64,000 nt of DNA from Jatrophihabitans telluris (GTDB lineage: Bacteria > Actinomycetota > Actinomycetes > Mycobacteriales > Jatrophihabitantaceae). Every line of letters begins with the position of its first letter. The stretch's first letter is position 1. Made by a program: the position numbers and the translations under genes. Below, piece after piece: positions 33,852 through 42,982 of the stretch. The notes beneath the pieces were generated by a model that was not told where the DNA came from, did not search any database, and worked only from the letters and a program-made list of their open reading frames with translations. The stretch is taken from contig NZ_CP097332.1 in the NCBI RefSeq assembly GCF_023516435.1, positions 1,550,001 to 1,614,000 on the forward strand, in the 5' to 3' direction.

Positions 33852-34919
33852 TCAGGGCAGGAATATGCAGGAATCACCGAACTCATGCCATCGGTAGCGC
33901 GTCGAGACCGCGGCCGCGTAAGCCTGCTGCGCCAGCGCCGATCCGGCGACCGCTTCGACCAGGAGCAGGTGCGAGGCCTCCGGGTTGTGCCAGCCGGTGA
34001 TCAACCCCGAAACCAGCCGGACCGGTCGGCGCCCGCCGATCACGAGATCCGTCCACCCGGCCGCCGGGTGGACCCGGCCGCCGGCGTCGGTGGCTGATTC
34101 CAGGGCCCGGGTCACCGTTGTGCCTACCGCGATGACCCGGTTCCCACGGGCCCGGGTGAGGTTGGCCAGCTCCGCGGTTGCCCGCCCCACTTCGAAGCGT
34201 TCGGCCTGCGGAGGCTCGCCCGCTTCCTGCGAGGAGACCCCGGTGTGCAGCAGGATCGGCGCGACCGCGACGCCGGCCGTCAGCAGCCTGGTGACCAGTC
34301 GATCAGTGAAGGGTCTGCCCGCGCTGGGCATCTCAGCGCTGCCCGGAACGTTGCCGAACACCGTTTGATAGTCGCTCAACGGCCATCGCCGGCTCAGGTA
34401 GCCATAGCTGATCGGACGGCCTCGGGTGGCAAGCAGACCGCTCAGGCTGCCGGTGCCCTGAACGCGCGCCCGCCACAATCGACTCCCGGAACCGGTCGGA
34501 GATCCGTCCGCGCGTGGATAGGGGGCGACCAGAACAAGCTCGAGCTGGCGGTCGAGCACCACGCGCCGTCCTGGCTCGGCCAGCAGGACCGGCCGGGCAG
34601 CGTCCGGGGCGGTGCGAAGCTCGATCACCCAGTCGCCATCGTCGAGTTCGATGGCCAGATGCACCACGACGGGCCCGTTGCTCGCGTCCACCCCGTCCAG
34701 TTGGGCCGCGACGGTTTGGGACGTGTTGACGACAACGAGGTCACCAGGACGCAGCGCCTCGGGCAGATCGCGGAACCGGCGGTGGGTTATGCCGCTGGGA
34801 CGGGCCACCATCAGCCGGACCTCGTCGCGCGCCAGACCACGAGCCTCGGCCGGCTCGGTGGCGGTCAGCTCGTCCGGGAGCCGGAACTGCGTTCGCGCGA
34901 CCGGTACCAGCGCCGTCAT
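33852..34919 (-). CDS. QueA-like S-adenosylmethionine:tRNA ribosyltransferase-isomerase family protein
   Basis: A 355-residue protein of the QueA fold. Seen are FRLPDELTATEPAEARG, DLPEALRPGDLVVVNTSQT (about residues 51-69), ISYGYLSRRWPLSDYQTVF, AGRPFTDRLVTRLLTAGV and TGWHNPEASHLLLVEA near the C-terminus. It is shorter and more diverged than canonical QueA, and no other queuosine gene is nearby, so it may have another tRNA or small-molecule substrate. The start overlaps the SDR stop by four bases. Confidence 0.78.
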   Translation of the reverse strand: MTALVPVARTQFRLPDELTATEPAEARGLARDEVRLMVARPSGITHRRFRDLPEALRPGDLVVVNTSQTVAAQLDGVDASNGPVVVHLAIELDDGDWVIELRTAPDAARPVLLAEPGRRVVLDRQLELVLVAPYPRADGSPTGSGSRLWRARVQGTGSLSGLLATRGRPISYGYLSRRWPLSDYQTVFGNVPGSAEMPSAGRPFTDRLVTRLLTAGVAVAPILLHTGVSSQEAGEPPQAERFEVGRATAELANLTRARGNRVIAVGTTVTRALESATDAGGRVHPAAGWTDLVIGGRRPVRLVSGLITGWHNPEASHLLLVEAVAGSALAQQAYAAAVSTRYRWHEFGDSCIFLP

Positions 34920-35653
34920 CCGCGCCGTCCGCCCACCGTCGCGTCCGGCTGCGGCGCGGGGGCGCCCGCCGGGACCTGAAGGTCAGCCGCTCGATAGCGG
35001 CCACTGGCAGGTCGGTCGCGGTACAGCGAAAGTAACGCCGGCACCACGATCAAGGGCCAGGGACGGTCGCTGATGTCTTCGCCCGGGAAGGCTGCTTGGT
35101 GCATCGGCGTCCGCATGTCGCCCGGGTCGAAGGCGTAGTAGCGGTGCCGGGGGTCCTCCGTGGCCAGCGTGGCGCTCAGGTGATCGAGGGCTGACTTCGA
35201 CGCGCCGTAGCCGCCCCAGCTCGGGTAGTGCTCGATCGCGGCATCGGAGGAGATGTTGACGACGACCGCGCTGGCCCGCAACCACGGCCGCAGAAGCTGG
35301 ATGAGCGCCAGCGGCGCCACCACATTCGTTCGCAGGATCAGCTCGAAAGTCGCCGGTTCGAGCTCGGTCATGCCGGCCAGTGGAGTCGGGCCGAGGCTGC
35401 TGGCGTTGTTGACGAGCAGGTCCACGCCACCGAAGGACCCGGCCGCTTGCGCGAGGGCGTGGCGATGCCGCGGTTCGGTCACGTCGCCGGCCACGGCGGT
35501 GACGGTGGTGTGCACGGCGAGCTCATCGGCCGTTCGGTAGAGCGGTTGCGGGTTACGGGCATCGAGCACGAGCTGCCAGCCTTGTTCGGCCAGCCGGCGG
35601 GCCAGAGCGCGTCCGAGCCCTGAGCTGGCACCCGTGATGACGGCGACAGACAT
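34916..35653 (-). CDS. Short-chain dehydrogenase/reductase
   Basis: A 245-residue classical SDR. The cofactor motif is ITGASSGLGRALA (about residues 6-18), NNASS follows at about 84-88, and the catalytic residues are Ser in NISSDAA and the Tyr-Lys pair in GYGASKSALDH (about 145-155). The ATG at 35653 has GGAGG six bases upstream. It is the first gene of a unit with the QueA-like gene and is divergent from soxR, with the SoxR operator between them, so redox control is likely. The substrate is unknown. Confidence 0.85.
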   Translation of the reverse strand: MSVAVITGASSGLGRALARRLAEQGWQLVLDARNPQPLYRTADELAVHTTVTAVAGDVTEPRHRHALAQAAGSFGGVDLLVNNASSLGPTPLAGMTELEPATFELILRTNVVAPLALIQLLRPWLRASAVVVNISSDAAIEHYPSWGGYGASKSALDHLSATLATEDPRHRYYAFDPGDMRTPMHQAAFPGEDISDRPWPLIVVPALLSLYRDRPASGRYRAADLQVPAGAPAPQPDATVGGRRG

Positions 35654-35697
35654 CGAACCTCCAGTGATCGACGATGAATACCCCTGCATCTTTAAAG

Positions 35698-35713
35698 TTG
35701 AAGTCAGCTTCAA
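35698..35713. promoter_or_regulatory. SoxR-type operator in the divergent SDR/soxR promoter
   Basis: TTGAAGTCAGCTTCAA is an inverted repeat with 6-base arms and a 4-base centre, the layout of MerR-family operators bound by SoxR. On the plus strand TTGAAG (35698-35703) can act as a -35 box, 16 bases before TACCAT (35720-35725), which in turn is seven bases before the soxR ATG. Confidence 0.75.
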
Positions 35714-35732
35714 GTCAAGTACCATCGTGGTC

Positions 35733-36218
35733 ATGCCCTCGGAAGTGCTCACGGTGTCCGAGATCGCGCACCGATCCGGATTCGCCGCTTCCGCGCTGCG
35801 CTACTACGAGCGGGAGGGTCTCATCGAGGCCTCCCGTACCTCGGGGGGTCAGCGTCGTTACCAGCGCAGCGTGCTTCGGCGGCTGGCCTTCATCCGTGCC
35901 GCGCGCAACGTCGGGTTGAGCCTGCAGGAGGTTCGCGTCGAACTGGCCCAGCTCCCCGCCGGCCGCACGCCGACGAAGGCGGACTGGGGTCGGATCTCGC
36001 GCGACTGGCGGCACCGGTTGGACGAGCAGATCACGGCTCTGGAGGCGTTGCGGGACGGCCTGCAGTCCTGCATCGGTTGCGGTTGCCTGTCGCTGAAGGC
36101 ATGCGCCATGTCGAATCCGGCCGACATCGCCGCTCGGTACGCTCCATCGGGCGGGGCTGCCTACCTGCCGCCGCTGCTCCGCCGCCCGCCGGAGCCCGAG
36201 CCTGGAGCGACGCCGTGA
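35733..36218 (+). CDS. soxR: SoxR, MerR-family [2Fe-2S] redox regulator
   Basis: A 161-residue MerR-type regulator. The N-terminal helix-turn-helix is [21 protein letters not shown] (parts; about residues 5-26), followed by a dimerisation helix. The iron-sulphur motif [12 protein letters not shown] (about 121-132) is the exact SoxR pattern CxxCxC-x5-C. It would respond to redox-cycling compounds. The ATG at 35733 stands seven bases after a TACCAT -10 box, so the transcript is probably leaderless. The gene overlaps the downstream flavoprotein gene by four bases. Confidence 0.94.
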   Translation: MPSEVLTVSEIAHRSGFAASALRYYEREGLIEASRTSGGQRRYQRSVLRRLAFIRAARNVGLSLQEVRVELAQLPAGRTPTKADWGRISRDWRHRLDEQITALEALRDGLQSCIGCGCLSLKACAMSNPADIAARYAPSGGAAYLPPLLRRPPEPEPGATP

Positions 36219-36619
36219 CCACGTCGGAATTGCCCGCATCGCTGTCATCCGATTTCCTGGCTTTCTTCAGCGAACGCCATCTCGCGACCTTGACCACGCT
36301 GCGCCCGGACGGTTCGCCTCATGTGGTCCCAGTGGGACTCACCTTCGACCCCGACACCCTGCTCGCCCGCGTCATCTGCTCCGCCGCTTCACGCAAGGCG
36401 CGCAATGTCTCGACGGCGAGTGGCCTGGTCAGGGCTGCCGTCTGCCAGGTCGACGGCCGACGCTGGAACACCCTCGAGGGCCGAGCACGGGTGCTCGATG
36501 ATCCCGCCGATGTCGCCGAGGCGGAGCGGCGTTATGCGGCGCGTTACCGCGTGCCGCGACCGAATCCGCAGCGTGTGGTCATCGAGATCGCCGTCGACCG
36601 GATTCTCGGCCCGCACTGA
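36215..36619 (+). CDS. PPOX-class, probably F420-dependent, flavin reductase-like protein
   Basis: A 134-residue split beta-barrel protein. It shows [25 protein letters not shown] (parts) at residues about 14-38 and an RKARN segment at about 61, as in the TIGR03618-type F420 family. These enzymes reduce varied substrates with F420H2 or bind FMN. GTG 36215 overlaps the soxR stop, so it is co-expressed with SoxR and possibly part of the same redox response. The true cofactor cannot be fixed from sequence. Confidence 0.78.
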   Translation: MTTSELPASLSSDFLAFFSERHLATLTTLRPDGSPHVVPVGLTFDPDTLLARVICSAASRKARNVSTASGLVRAAVCQVDGRRWNTLEGRARVLDDPADVAEAERRYAARYRVPRPNPQRVVIEIAVDRILGPH

Positions 36620-36663
36620 CCTGGCGCCCTGGGCCGCTCGCCGGCGGCGAATAGGCTGGCCGG

Positions 36664-37713
36664 GTGCGCGGTCCGCGGTTCGACGTCGTCATGCAGGGCA
36701 CGGTGTTCTTCGACATCGTCCTCACCGGTCTGCCGGCGCTGCCTTCCAACGGCACCGAGCTGCTTGCGCCTGGGATGGGCTCGTGCCCGGGTGGCATCGC
36801 GAACCTCGCCGTGGCGGCTAGCCGGCTCGGCCTGAGCACCGGGCTGGCCGCGGTTTTCGGCGACGACGTCTACGGCGACTTCCTGTGGCGAACGCTGGCC
36901 GACCAGGAAGGGGTCGATCTGTCGCTCTCACGCCGGATCACCGCGTGGCATTCGCCGGTGACCGTTTCCCTTGCCGTGCAGAGGGACCGAGCGATGGTGA
37001 CGCACAGCCATCCGGCGCCGGCCGAGGTGGGCGCGTTGCTCACCGATCCTCCGGATGCCCGGGCCGGAGTGGTGCACCTCGGCCACGACGTCGAGCCCTG
37101 GGTTGCTGCCGCCGCGGATGCGGGGATGCGGCTGTTCGGCGACGTCGGCTGGGACCCCAGCCAGGTGTGGTCCCCGGCCGTGCTGGAACAGCTGCGCTAT
37201 CTGCACGCCTTCCTGCCCAACAGCGTCGAGGCGATGGCCTACACCCGCACCGACGATCCGCGCGCCGCCCTGTCCCAGCTCGCCGACAGCGTTCCGGTCG
37301 TCGTGGTCACCTGCGGCGGTCAGGGGTCCATCGGCATCGATTCGGTCACCGGCGAGGAGGAATGGGTGCCCTCGCTCCCGGTCAATGCGGTCGACGCCAC
37401 CGGGGCGGGCGATGTCTTCGCGGCCTCGTTCGTCCTGGGCACGCTGCGGGGGTGGGGCCTGCGCCAGCGAATGGCGTTCGCCAATCTCTGCGCGGCCCTG
37501 TCCGTTCAGCAGGTCGGCGGGTCCCTGGCGGCGCCGGGCTGGGGCGACCTGGCCGACTGGCTGGCCGCCGTGGGACTGCAGGCTGCGGCGGGGTCAGGCT
37601 CGGCGGCCGATCTCGCACAGCGATACGGATTCCTGGCCGAGGTCATTCCGGGCGGTCCGAGTCGCGCCGTCCGGCGCGCCAGTGCCACCATCGCACGGGG
37701 CTCGGACGCATGA
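36664..37713 (+). CDS. PfkB-family carbohydrate/nucleoside kinase
   Basis: A 349-residue ribokinase-family protein. The first signature region GMGSCPGGIANLAVAASRLG is at about residues 38-56, with FGDDVYG after it. The C-terminal signature NAVDATGAGDVFAASFVLG (about 241-259) holds the catalytic Asp of the GAGD anion hole. The sugar is not identifiable. GTG 36664 stands six bases after TAGGCT (36652-36657), suggesting a leaderless mRNA. The stop overlaps the start of the UdgB gene. Confidence 0.85.
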   Translation: MRGPRFDVVMQGTVFFDIVLTGLPALPSNGTELLAPGMGSCPGGIANLAVAASRLGLSTGLAAVFGDDVYGDFLWRTLADQEGVDLSLSRRITAWHSPVTVSLAVQRDRAMVTHSHPAPAEVGALLTDPPDARAGVVHLGHDVEPWVAAAADAGMRLFGDVGWDPSQVWSPAVLEQLRYLHAFLPNSVEAMAYTRTDDPRAALSQLADSVPVVVVTCGGQGSIGIDSVTGEEEWVPSLPVNAVDATGAGDVFAASFVLGTLRGWGLRQRMAFANLCAALSVQQVGGSLAAPGWGDLADWLAAVGLQAAAGSGSAADLAQRYGFLAEVIPGGPSRAVRRASATIARGSDA

Positions 37714-38492
37714 GCGAGGCGGCCGGTTCCGTCCACCGCCTCGACGACCTCGACGCTGCACTGGTCCACTGCCGGGCTTGCCCCCGCCTGGTCGAATGGC
37801 GGGAGGAGGTCGCCCGGACCCGTCGCGCCGCCTTTCGCGACCAGCAGTACTGGGGACGAGCAGTTCCCGGCTTCGGGCCCGCCGATGCCCGGCTGGCCAT
37901 CGTCGGCCTCGCGCCGGCGGCGCACGGTGCCAATCGGACGGGACGGATGTTCACCGGTGACCGCTCAGGTGACGTGCTCTTCGCCGCACTCCACGAACTC
38001 GGCCTGTCCAGCCAGGCGGAATCGAACTCGGCCCAGGACGGCATGCGGCTGTTCGGGGTGCGGATGACCGCGCCGGTGCACTGCGCGCCGCCTGACAACA
38101 AGCCGTCGACGGCCGAGCGCGACACCTGTTCCGCATGGCTGACCCGTGAGCTTCAGCTGCTCCGACCGGACCTGCGCGCGATCGTGGTGCTCGGGCGCTT
38201 CGGTTGGCAGGCATTGCTGCCGGTGTTGACCGACGCTGGGTGGCTGGTCCCACGGCCCCGGCCGGCGTTCGGCCACGGGGTCGAGTACGAGATCGCCTCC
38301 GCCGCCGGAAACGGCTCGATCCGGCTGTTCGGCTCGTACCACGTCAGCCAGCAGAACACGTTCACCGGCCGACTCACGCCGGCGATGCTGAAGGACGTGC
38401 TGGGCCGGGCCGCCGGGTATGCGGGACTCGTTGTTCAGACCCGATCACGACTCGACGGCGATGGAGGCGGAATCAGTCGCGCCGTCCGGTGA
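37710..38492 (+). CDS. Uracil-DNA glycosylase family 5 (UdgB-type, Fe-S)
   Basis: A 260-residue family 5 uracil-DNA glycosylase, homologous to mycobacterial UdgB. The early CRACPRL segment (about residues 21-27) supplies two Fe-S cysteines; GRAVPGFGPADARLAIVGLAPAAHGANRTGR (parts) carries motif 1, lacking the polar catalytic residue of family 1, and MTAPVHCAPPDNKPS and CSAWL provide further cysteines. FGSYHVSQQNTFTGRLTP is motif 2 with its His. It removes uracil and hypoxanthine from DNA. It overlaps the kinase gene by four bases and the convergent lysE-like gene by 20. Confidence 0.9.
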   Translation: MSEAAGSVHRLDDLDAALVHCRACPRLVEWREEVARTRRAAFRDQQYWGRAVPGFGPADARLAIVGLAPAAHGANRTGRMFTGDRSGDVLFAALHELGLSSQAESNSAQDGMRLFGVRMTAPVHCAPPDNKPSTAERDTCSAWLTRELQLLRPDLRAIVVLGRFGWQALLPVLTDAGWLVPRPRPAFGHGVEYEIASAAGNGSIRLFGSYHVSQQNTFTGRLTPAMLKDVLGRAAGYAGLVVQTRSRLDGDGGGISRAVR

Positions 38493-39111
38493 GCGCAAGT
38501 CGAGCACCCATCCCGATCATGATCACGCCGCCCGTGCCGCCGAGTCCGGCCAAGCGCCGCGGCGACCGTGCGAGGTGGTGTCTGGCGGTGCCGGCGGCAA
38601 GGCCCCAAGCGCCGTCGGAGACCAGCGCGATGAGCAGGAAGACCATTCCCAGAAGCAGCATCTGTATCGGCGCCCGACCGGCAGCGCGGTCGACGAACTG
38701 GGGAAGGACAGCCGCGAAGAACACGATGGATTTGGGGTTGGCCACCCCGACGGCGAACCCTTCGGCAAAGATTCTGCGGCGTGGGCGCGGCCGAAACTCG
38801 TGGGCGAGTATCGAACCGAGTTCGCGCCGGTGACGCAGGGCCTGGACGCCCAGGACAACGAGGTAGGCCGCACCGACCAGCTTGATCACGGTGAAGATCG
38901 TGATCGACCGCTCGACGACGGCGCCGACGCCGAGGGCGACGGCGACGACCTGTACGAATTGGCCGAGGGCATTGCCGATGACGGTGACGAGGGCGCCGCC
39001 GCGGCCCAGCTCCAAGGCACGGCTGACGACGAAGAGCACGCTGGGCCCCGGGACCACGATCAGGATGACCGCGGCAACGATGAACGCCGGTAGCTGCGTG
39101 GGAATCGGCAT
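38473..39111 (-). CDS. LysE-family exporter
   Basis: A 212-residue protein with six hydrophobic segments, starting FIVAAVILIVVPGPSVLFVVSR (parts), where PGPxxL is the LysE/RhtB signature. It contains ANPKSIVFFAAVLPQFV, a second family hallmark. It should export an amino acid or derivative. The 3' ends of this gene and the UdgB gene overlap by 20 bases in convergent orientation, with no room for a terminator. Confidence 0.87.
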   Translation of the reverse strand: MPIPTQLPAFIVAAVILIVVPGPSVLFVVSRALELGRGGALVTVIGNALGQFVQVVAVALGVGAVVERSITIFTVIKLVGAAYLVVLGVQALRHRRELGSILAHEFRPRPRRRIFAEGFAVGVANPKSIVFFAAVLPQFVDRAAGRAPIQMLLLGMVFLLIALVSDGAWGLAAGTARHHLARSPRRLAGLGGTGGVIMIGMGARLALTGRRD

Positions 39112-39242
39112 GAACCGATGCTACGAAGTCACGCCACCGGATATCGCCTTCCGGGGTCGCTCTGGCTAGCCTGGGCCGTGGCAGCATCGCAAACTGTGCC
39201 CGCCGCTGGGCTTGCGGCGTTGGTCGACTAGGGAGCCACGCC

Positions 39243-40466
39243 ATGAGCATCGAGCGAATCGTCATCGTGGGGGCTGGGCTGGCGGGCGCCAAAGGGGCGC
39301 AGGCTGTTCGCGAGGCCGGATTCGAGGGACAGCTGACCCTGGTCGGCGAGGAGCACGAGTTCCCGTACGAGCGGCCACCGCTGTCGAAGGAATTCCTCAT
39401 GGGCCGCAAGCCCCGCAACGATTCCCGGGTTCACGAACCCACCTGGTACGACGAGCATGGGGTCGACGTCCGGCTCGGTGTACGCGCCAGCGCGGTCAAC
39501 CGTGAACTGGGCATCGTGGAGTTGGAGGACGGCCAGAGCCTGGCCTACGACCGCCTCATGCTGGCGACCGGTTCCCGCCCACGCCACCCGGCCTTCCCAG
39601 GCGCGGACGCCGAGGGAGTGCACTACCTGCGCACGATCGGGGATAGCGAAAGACTCAAGGCCACGTTGGCGAAGGTGCAGAGTGTGGCGATCGTCGGAGC
39701 GGGCTGGATCGGGTTGGAAGCCGCGGCCGCCGCCCGAGATGCCGGCGTACAGGTCACCGTCGTCGAACCGCAGACCCTGCCGCTGCTGTCGGTGCTCGGC
39801 GCAGAGATGGGTGCGCTGTTCGCCGAGCTGCACCGCCGGCACGGCGTGGAGCTTCGGCTGGGCGTTGAGGTCGACGCCGTGCTCGTCCGCGACGGCCGTC
39901 CGTATGGCCTGGCCCTCGGCGATGACACTGTTGTTCATGCCGACGCGGTGCTGATCGCGGTCGGAGCCGTCCCCAACACCGAGCTGGCCCAACAGTGTGG
40001 GCTGGCCGTTGATCGAGGGGTGCTGACCGACGCTGCGCTGCGCACTTCGGATCCGGCCGTCACGGCCGCCGGTGACGTGGCGCGAGCCGAACATCCCGTG
40101 CTCGGTGGCCGAATCCGGGTCGAGCACTGGGCGAACGCCCTCAAGCAACCGGCCGTGGCGGCTGCGACGATGCTCGGCCAGCCCGCCGTCTACGCCGACC
40201 TGCCGTATTTCTTCACCGATCAGTTCGATCTGGGCATGGAGTACGTGGGCTACGTGGAGCCCGAGGCAACGCCCCGGATCGTGCTTCGCGGAGCGGCCGA
40301 GTCGGGAGAGTTCATCGCGTTCTGGACGGTCGACGGCCGTGTCCGGGCCGGTATGAACGTCAACGTGTGGGACGTGACCGACGACGTCAAAGCCCTGATC
40401 CTGTCGGGGAAATCGGTCGACGTCGATCGCTTGGCCGATCCGCGGGTACCGCTGTCGGAGCTGTGA
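39243..40466 (+). CDS. FAD-dependent NAD(P)H:ferredoxin/rubredoxin reductase-like enzyme
   Basis: A 407-residue flavoprotein reductase. The FAD Rossmann motif is IVGAGLAGAKGAQAVREAG (about residues 7-25), the NAD(P) motif is AIVGAGWIGLEAAAAARDAG (about 146-165), and the second FAD motif is AVTAAGDVARAE (about 274-285). The BphA4-like C-terminal domain includes VEHWANALKQ and PYFFTDQFD. It would deliver electrons to a ferredoxin or cytochrome P450; no such partner is next to it. GGGAGCC precedes the ATG by six bases. Confidence 0.88.
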   Translation: MSIERIVIVGAGLAGAKGAQAVREAGFEGQLTLVGEEHEFPYERPPLSKEFLMGRKPRNDSRVHEPTWYDEHGVDVRLGVRASAVNRELGIVELEDGQSLAYDRLMLATGSRPRHPAFPGADAEGVHYLRTIGDSERLKATLAKVQSVAIVGAGWIGLEAAAAARDAGVQVTVVEPQTLPLLSVLGAEMGALFAELHRRHGVELRLGVEVDAVLVRDGRPYGLALGDDTVVHADAVLIAVGAVPNTELAQQCGLAVDRGVLTDAALRTSDPAVTAAGDVARAEHPVLGGRIRVEHWANALKQPAVAAATMLGQPAVYADLPYFFTDQFDLGMEYVGYVEPEATPRIVLRGAAESGEFIAFWTVDGRVRAGMNVNVWDVTDDVKALILSGKSVDVDRLADPRVPLSEL

Positions 40467-40818
40467 GGTACGAGGCTGTGCCGGTGCGGCCACCTCGCGC
40501 TCACGAAAGTAGTTGAGGCCGCCGACCTCGGAGTGACGTGGTTGACACGACTGCCCACACTGCTGGAGCCCGAGGTGACGTACGCGGACCGCCTCTCGGT
40601 GATCTGCGCAAATGCCACGTTACGCCCCGCCGGCTTTCCTCGACGTGCGCCCGGCGGTTGAGTGTCGGCGGATCGTCGCTCGCACCGTCCCGGTGCTGCC
40701 CGGCGCGCCCGCGAAAACGGAAAAGACCGATGTTGCTGTGACTTGCGTCAGAACTGCTTACCTGCGGCGTTGCTCACATGAAAAGCTGCGTTGAATAGCT
40801 GGGAGCTTCGGGGGCGAA
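40467..40818. other. Gap with a possible short coding remnant
   Basis: These 352 bases have no recognisable gene. One plus-strand frame, in phase with the preceding reductase but after its stop, continues to TGA 40661. It has high GC at third positions and contains a cysteine cluster (CRCGH) and TYADRLSVICANATLRPAGF; from GTG 40533 it would give 42 residues. I cannot assign it and it may be a decayed gene. The acyltransferase promoter should lie in the AT-richer right part. Confidence 0.35.
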
Positions 40819-41895
40819 ATGTTAACCAGTGCTGAGCAAAGCATGTCCAGACGGAACAGTTTGAATCTGATTCGGCTGGTCTTGGCGGCGACCGTGATCG
40901 TCGGGCATACCTGGCCGATAGGTGGGTACAAGGGTTCGGTGAGCCTGTCCGGCGCAAACGTCGGGGCGTGGGCGGTCGCCGGCTTCTTCGGCATCTCCGG
41001 CTACCTGATCACGATCAGCCGCCGTCACCATCGGCTCGACCGGTACCTGCTGCGCCGGGCCGCTCGGATCCTCCCGGGATTCTGGGTGAATCTCGCGGTC
41101 ACGGGACTCGTCTTCGCGCCGGTGGTGGTCCACTACGGGCACGGCTCGACGAGTCTCAACGCGGCCGGAAACTATCTCGAGCACAACGCCACCCTGAGGA
41201 TGCACACCAACCACATCGGGCACACGCTGTCCGATGTGCCGTTCCCGCGCGTGTGGAACGGATCGCTGTGGACGCTGTACTACGAATTCGCCTGCTATCT
41301 CATCATCGGCCTGGCCCTGATCGGCGCGGTCAGTGCGTTGCGGATGAGGCTGACTGCGTCGGTGTTCCTGCTCCTGTCCATCGTCGGTGTGGAGCTCACC
41401 TCCGGTGACGGGCTGGCGGCGAACCTGGTGAGACTGGCCTGCCCCTTTGCGGCAGGTGCCCTCATCGCGGCCGTGCGGCCTCGGCTGGACTGGCGGTTCG
41501 CCTTGCCGGCGGCTGTCGTGGCGCTGGTCGCCGCCAAGCTCGGGCAGTTCTACCCGATCGCGGCGCCGCTGCTGGCCTACGTGCTCCTTTACCTGGGTGA
41601 CGCCTTGCCCCAGTGGTGTCAACGGGTCGGTGCGGACAACGACATCTCCTACGGCGTCTACATCTATGGCTTCCCAGTGCAGCAGACCCTTGCGACCTGG
41701 GGGCTGCACCGCCACGTGGGCCCGCTGCTGTTCGCATTGATCTCGCTGGCCGGTGTACTGCCGTGGGCCGCGGCGAGCTGGTTCCTGGTCGAGAAACCGT
41801 CGCTACGACTGGCTCGCCTCTACGACCGGGTGATCGAGCCAGGGACGCGACGGCTCGCTACCGCGACCGCCCGGCTGACCCCGGGACGGGACTGA
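40819..41895 (+). CDS. Acyltransferase 3 family membrane protein (OafA-like)
   Basis: A 358-residue integral membrane O-acyltransferase with about ten hydrophobic segments. Family motifs are NLIRLVLAATVIVGHTWP with the catalytic-type His (about residues 17-33), FGISGYLI, the RRAARILPGFW segment and the NGSLWTLYYEFACY motif. Such proteins O-acylate cell-surface sugars or antibiotics. No polysaccharide locus is adjacent, so the acceptor is unknown. The ATG at 40819 lies after a G-rich GGGGGCGA stretch. Confidence 0.87.
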   Translation: MLTSAEQSMSRRNSLNLIRLVLAATVIVGHTWPIGGYKGSVSLSGANVGAWAVAGFFGISGYLITISRRHHRLDRYLLRRAARILPGFWVNLAVTGLVFAPVVVHYGHGSTSLNAAGNYLEHNATLRMHTNHIGHTLSDVPFPRVWNGSLWTLYYEFACYLIIGLALIGAVSALRMRLTASVFLLLSIVGVELTSGDGLAANLVRLACPFAAGALIAAVRPRLDWRFALPAAVVALVAAKLGQFYPIAAPLLAYVLLYLGDALPQWCQRVGADNDISYGVYIYGFPVQQTLATWGLHRHVGPLLFALISLAGVLPWAAASWFLVEKPSLRLARLYDRVIEPGTRRLATATARLTPGRD

Positions 41896-41994
41896 CCAGG
41901 CCGTCGTCTGCCGCGTCGAGGCCCGCGGCTGAACCGCCAAGGGCCTCGTGCCGTCTGCGGAGGGTGGTCCTTGCCCGAGCTCGTGCCCTGGCGG

Positions 41995-42978
41995 CTACTT
42001 CTGGGTCGAGGCGAACATGCCGAGGTATTCGTAGACGACGTTGGCTGCGGCCAACGAGGTCAGTTCGGCGTGGTCGTAGGCCGGAGCGACTTCGACCACG
42101 TCGGCGCCGACGACGTGCAGATCCGCGAGGCCGCGCAGGATCAACTGCAGCTCGCGGGTCGTCAGCCCGCCCGGCTCGGGCGTTCCGGTGCCGGGCGCAT
42201 GGGACGGATCGAGCACGTCGATATCGATGCTGAGATAGATCGGCAGTCCGGCGACCCGCTCGCGGATACGGTCGAGCGCCTCGTCCACCCCGCGACGGGC
42301 GATGTCCTCGGTAGACACCGTGGCGAATCCCAGCGCCCGGTCCTCGGACAGGTCGTTTCGGGAGTAGAGAGGCCCCCGGGTGCCGACGTGGCTGGCGTGG
42401 TCCATGGCGAGCAGGCCTTCCTCGGCCGCTCGGCGAAACGGCGTCCCGTGCGTGAACGGTGCGCCGAAATAGGTGTCCCAGGTGTCCAGATGGGCGTCGA
42501 AGTGGACGAGGGCGACCGGCCCGTGCCGGCGGTGGACGGCGCGAAGTAACGGCAGGGCGATCGTGTGGTCACCACCGATCGTGACGATCCGGTCGGCGTG
42601 CTCGTAGGTCCGCTCGGCCGAAGCCTCAATAGCAGTGATCGCTTCGAGGAGATCGAAGGGATTGGCCGCCGCATCTCCGGCATCAGCGATCTGCAGCTCG
42701 TTCCACGGCTCGATGTCCAGCCCGGGATGGTAGGGCCGTAACAGTTTCGAGCCGGCACGTACCGCTCCGGGACCGAAGCGCGCGCCGGGACGGTAGGAAA
42801 CGCCGCTGTCGAAGGGCACTCCCAGTACGGCGATATCGGCGTGTCCCACGTCCGACAGTCGTGGTAGCCGGGCGAAGGTGTCCGGGCCGGCGAAGCGAGG
42901 AACGGTCATTGCGTCCGGTGGGCCGACCGGGACCGTCCTGGCGGGGGAGGGGCTGATGGGCTGCCCGTCGGGGTTCAT
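41995..42978 (-). CDS. Agmatinase/ureohydrolase family enzyme
   Basis: A 327-residue Mn/Ni-dependent ureohydrolase. Metal ligands are in TIGGDHTIALP (about residues 134-144), FDAHLDTW (about 158-165) and SIDIDVLDPS (about 247-256); GVPFDSG and YRPGARFGP fit agmatinase-like members. Members cleave agmatine, guanidinobutyrate, guanidinopropionate or guanidine itself. The operon also encodes an NCS1 permease and an NTF2-like protein under a PucR regulator, which points to uptake and hydrolysis of a guanidino compound or a purine-derived one. The name speB would overstate the evidence. Confidence 0.87.
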   Translation of the reverse strand: MNPDGQPISPSPARTVPVGPPDAMTVPRFAGPDTFARLPRLSDVGHADIAVLGVPFDSGVSYRPGARFGPGAVRAGSKLLRPYHPGLDIEPWNELQIADAGDAAANPFDLLEAITAIEASAERTYEHADRIVTIGGDHTIALPLLRAVHRRHGPVALVHFDAHLDTWDTYFGAPFTHGTPFRRAAEEGLLAMDHASHVGTRGPLYSRNDLSEDRALGFATVSTEDIARRGVDEALDRIRERVAGLPIYLSIDIDVLDPSHAPGTGTPEPGGLTTRELQLILRGLADLHVVGADVVEVAPAYDHAELTSLAAANVVYEYLGMFASTQK

Positions 42979-42982
42979 TGCA

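Noticed and set aside
39966-40110. Crp-like and palindromic motifs inside coding sequence of the FAD reductase.
   Set aside because: Short matches inside high-GC coding sequence are expected by chance and have no gene start next to them.
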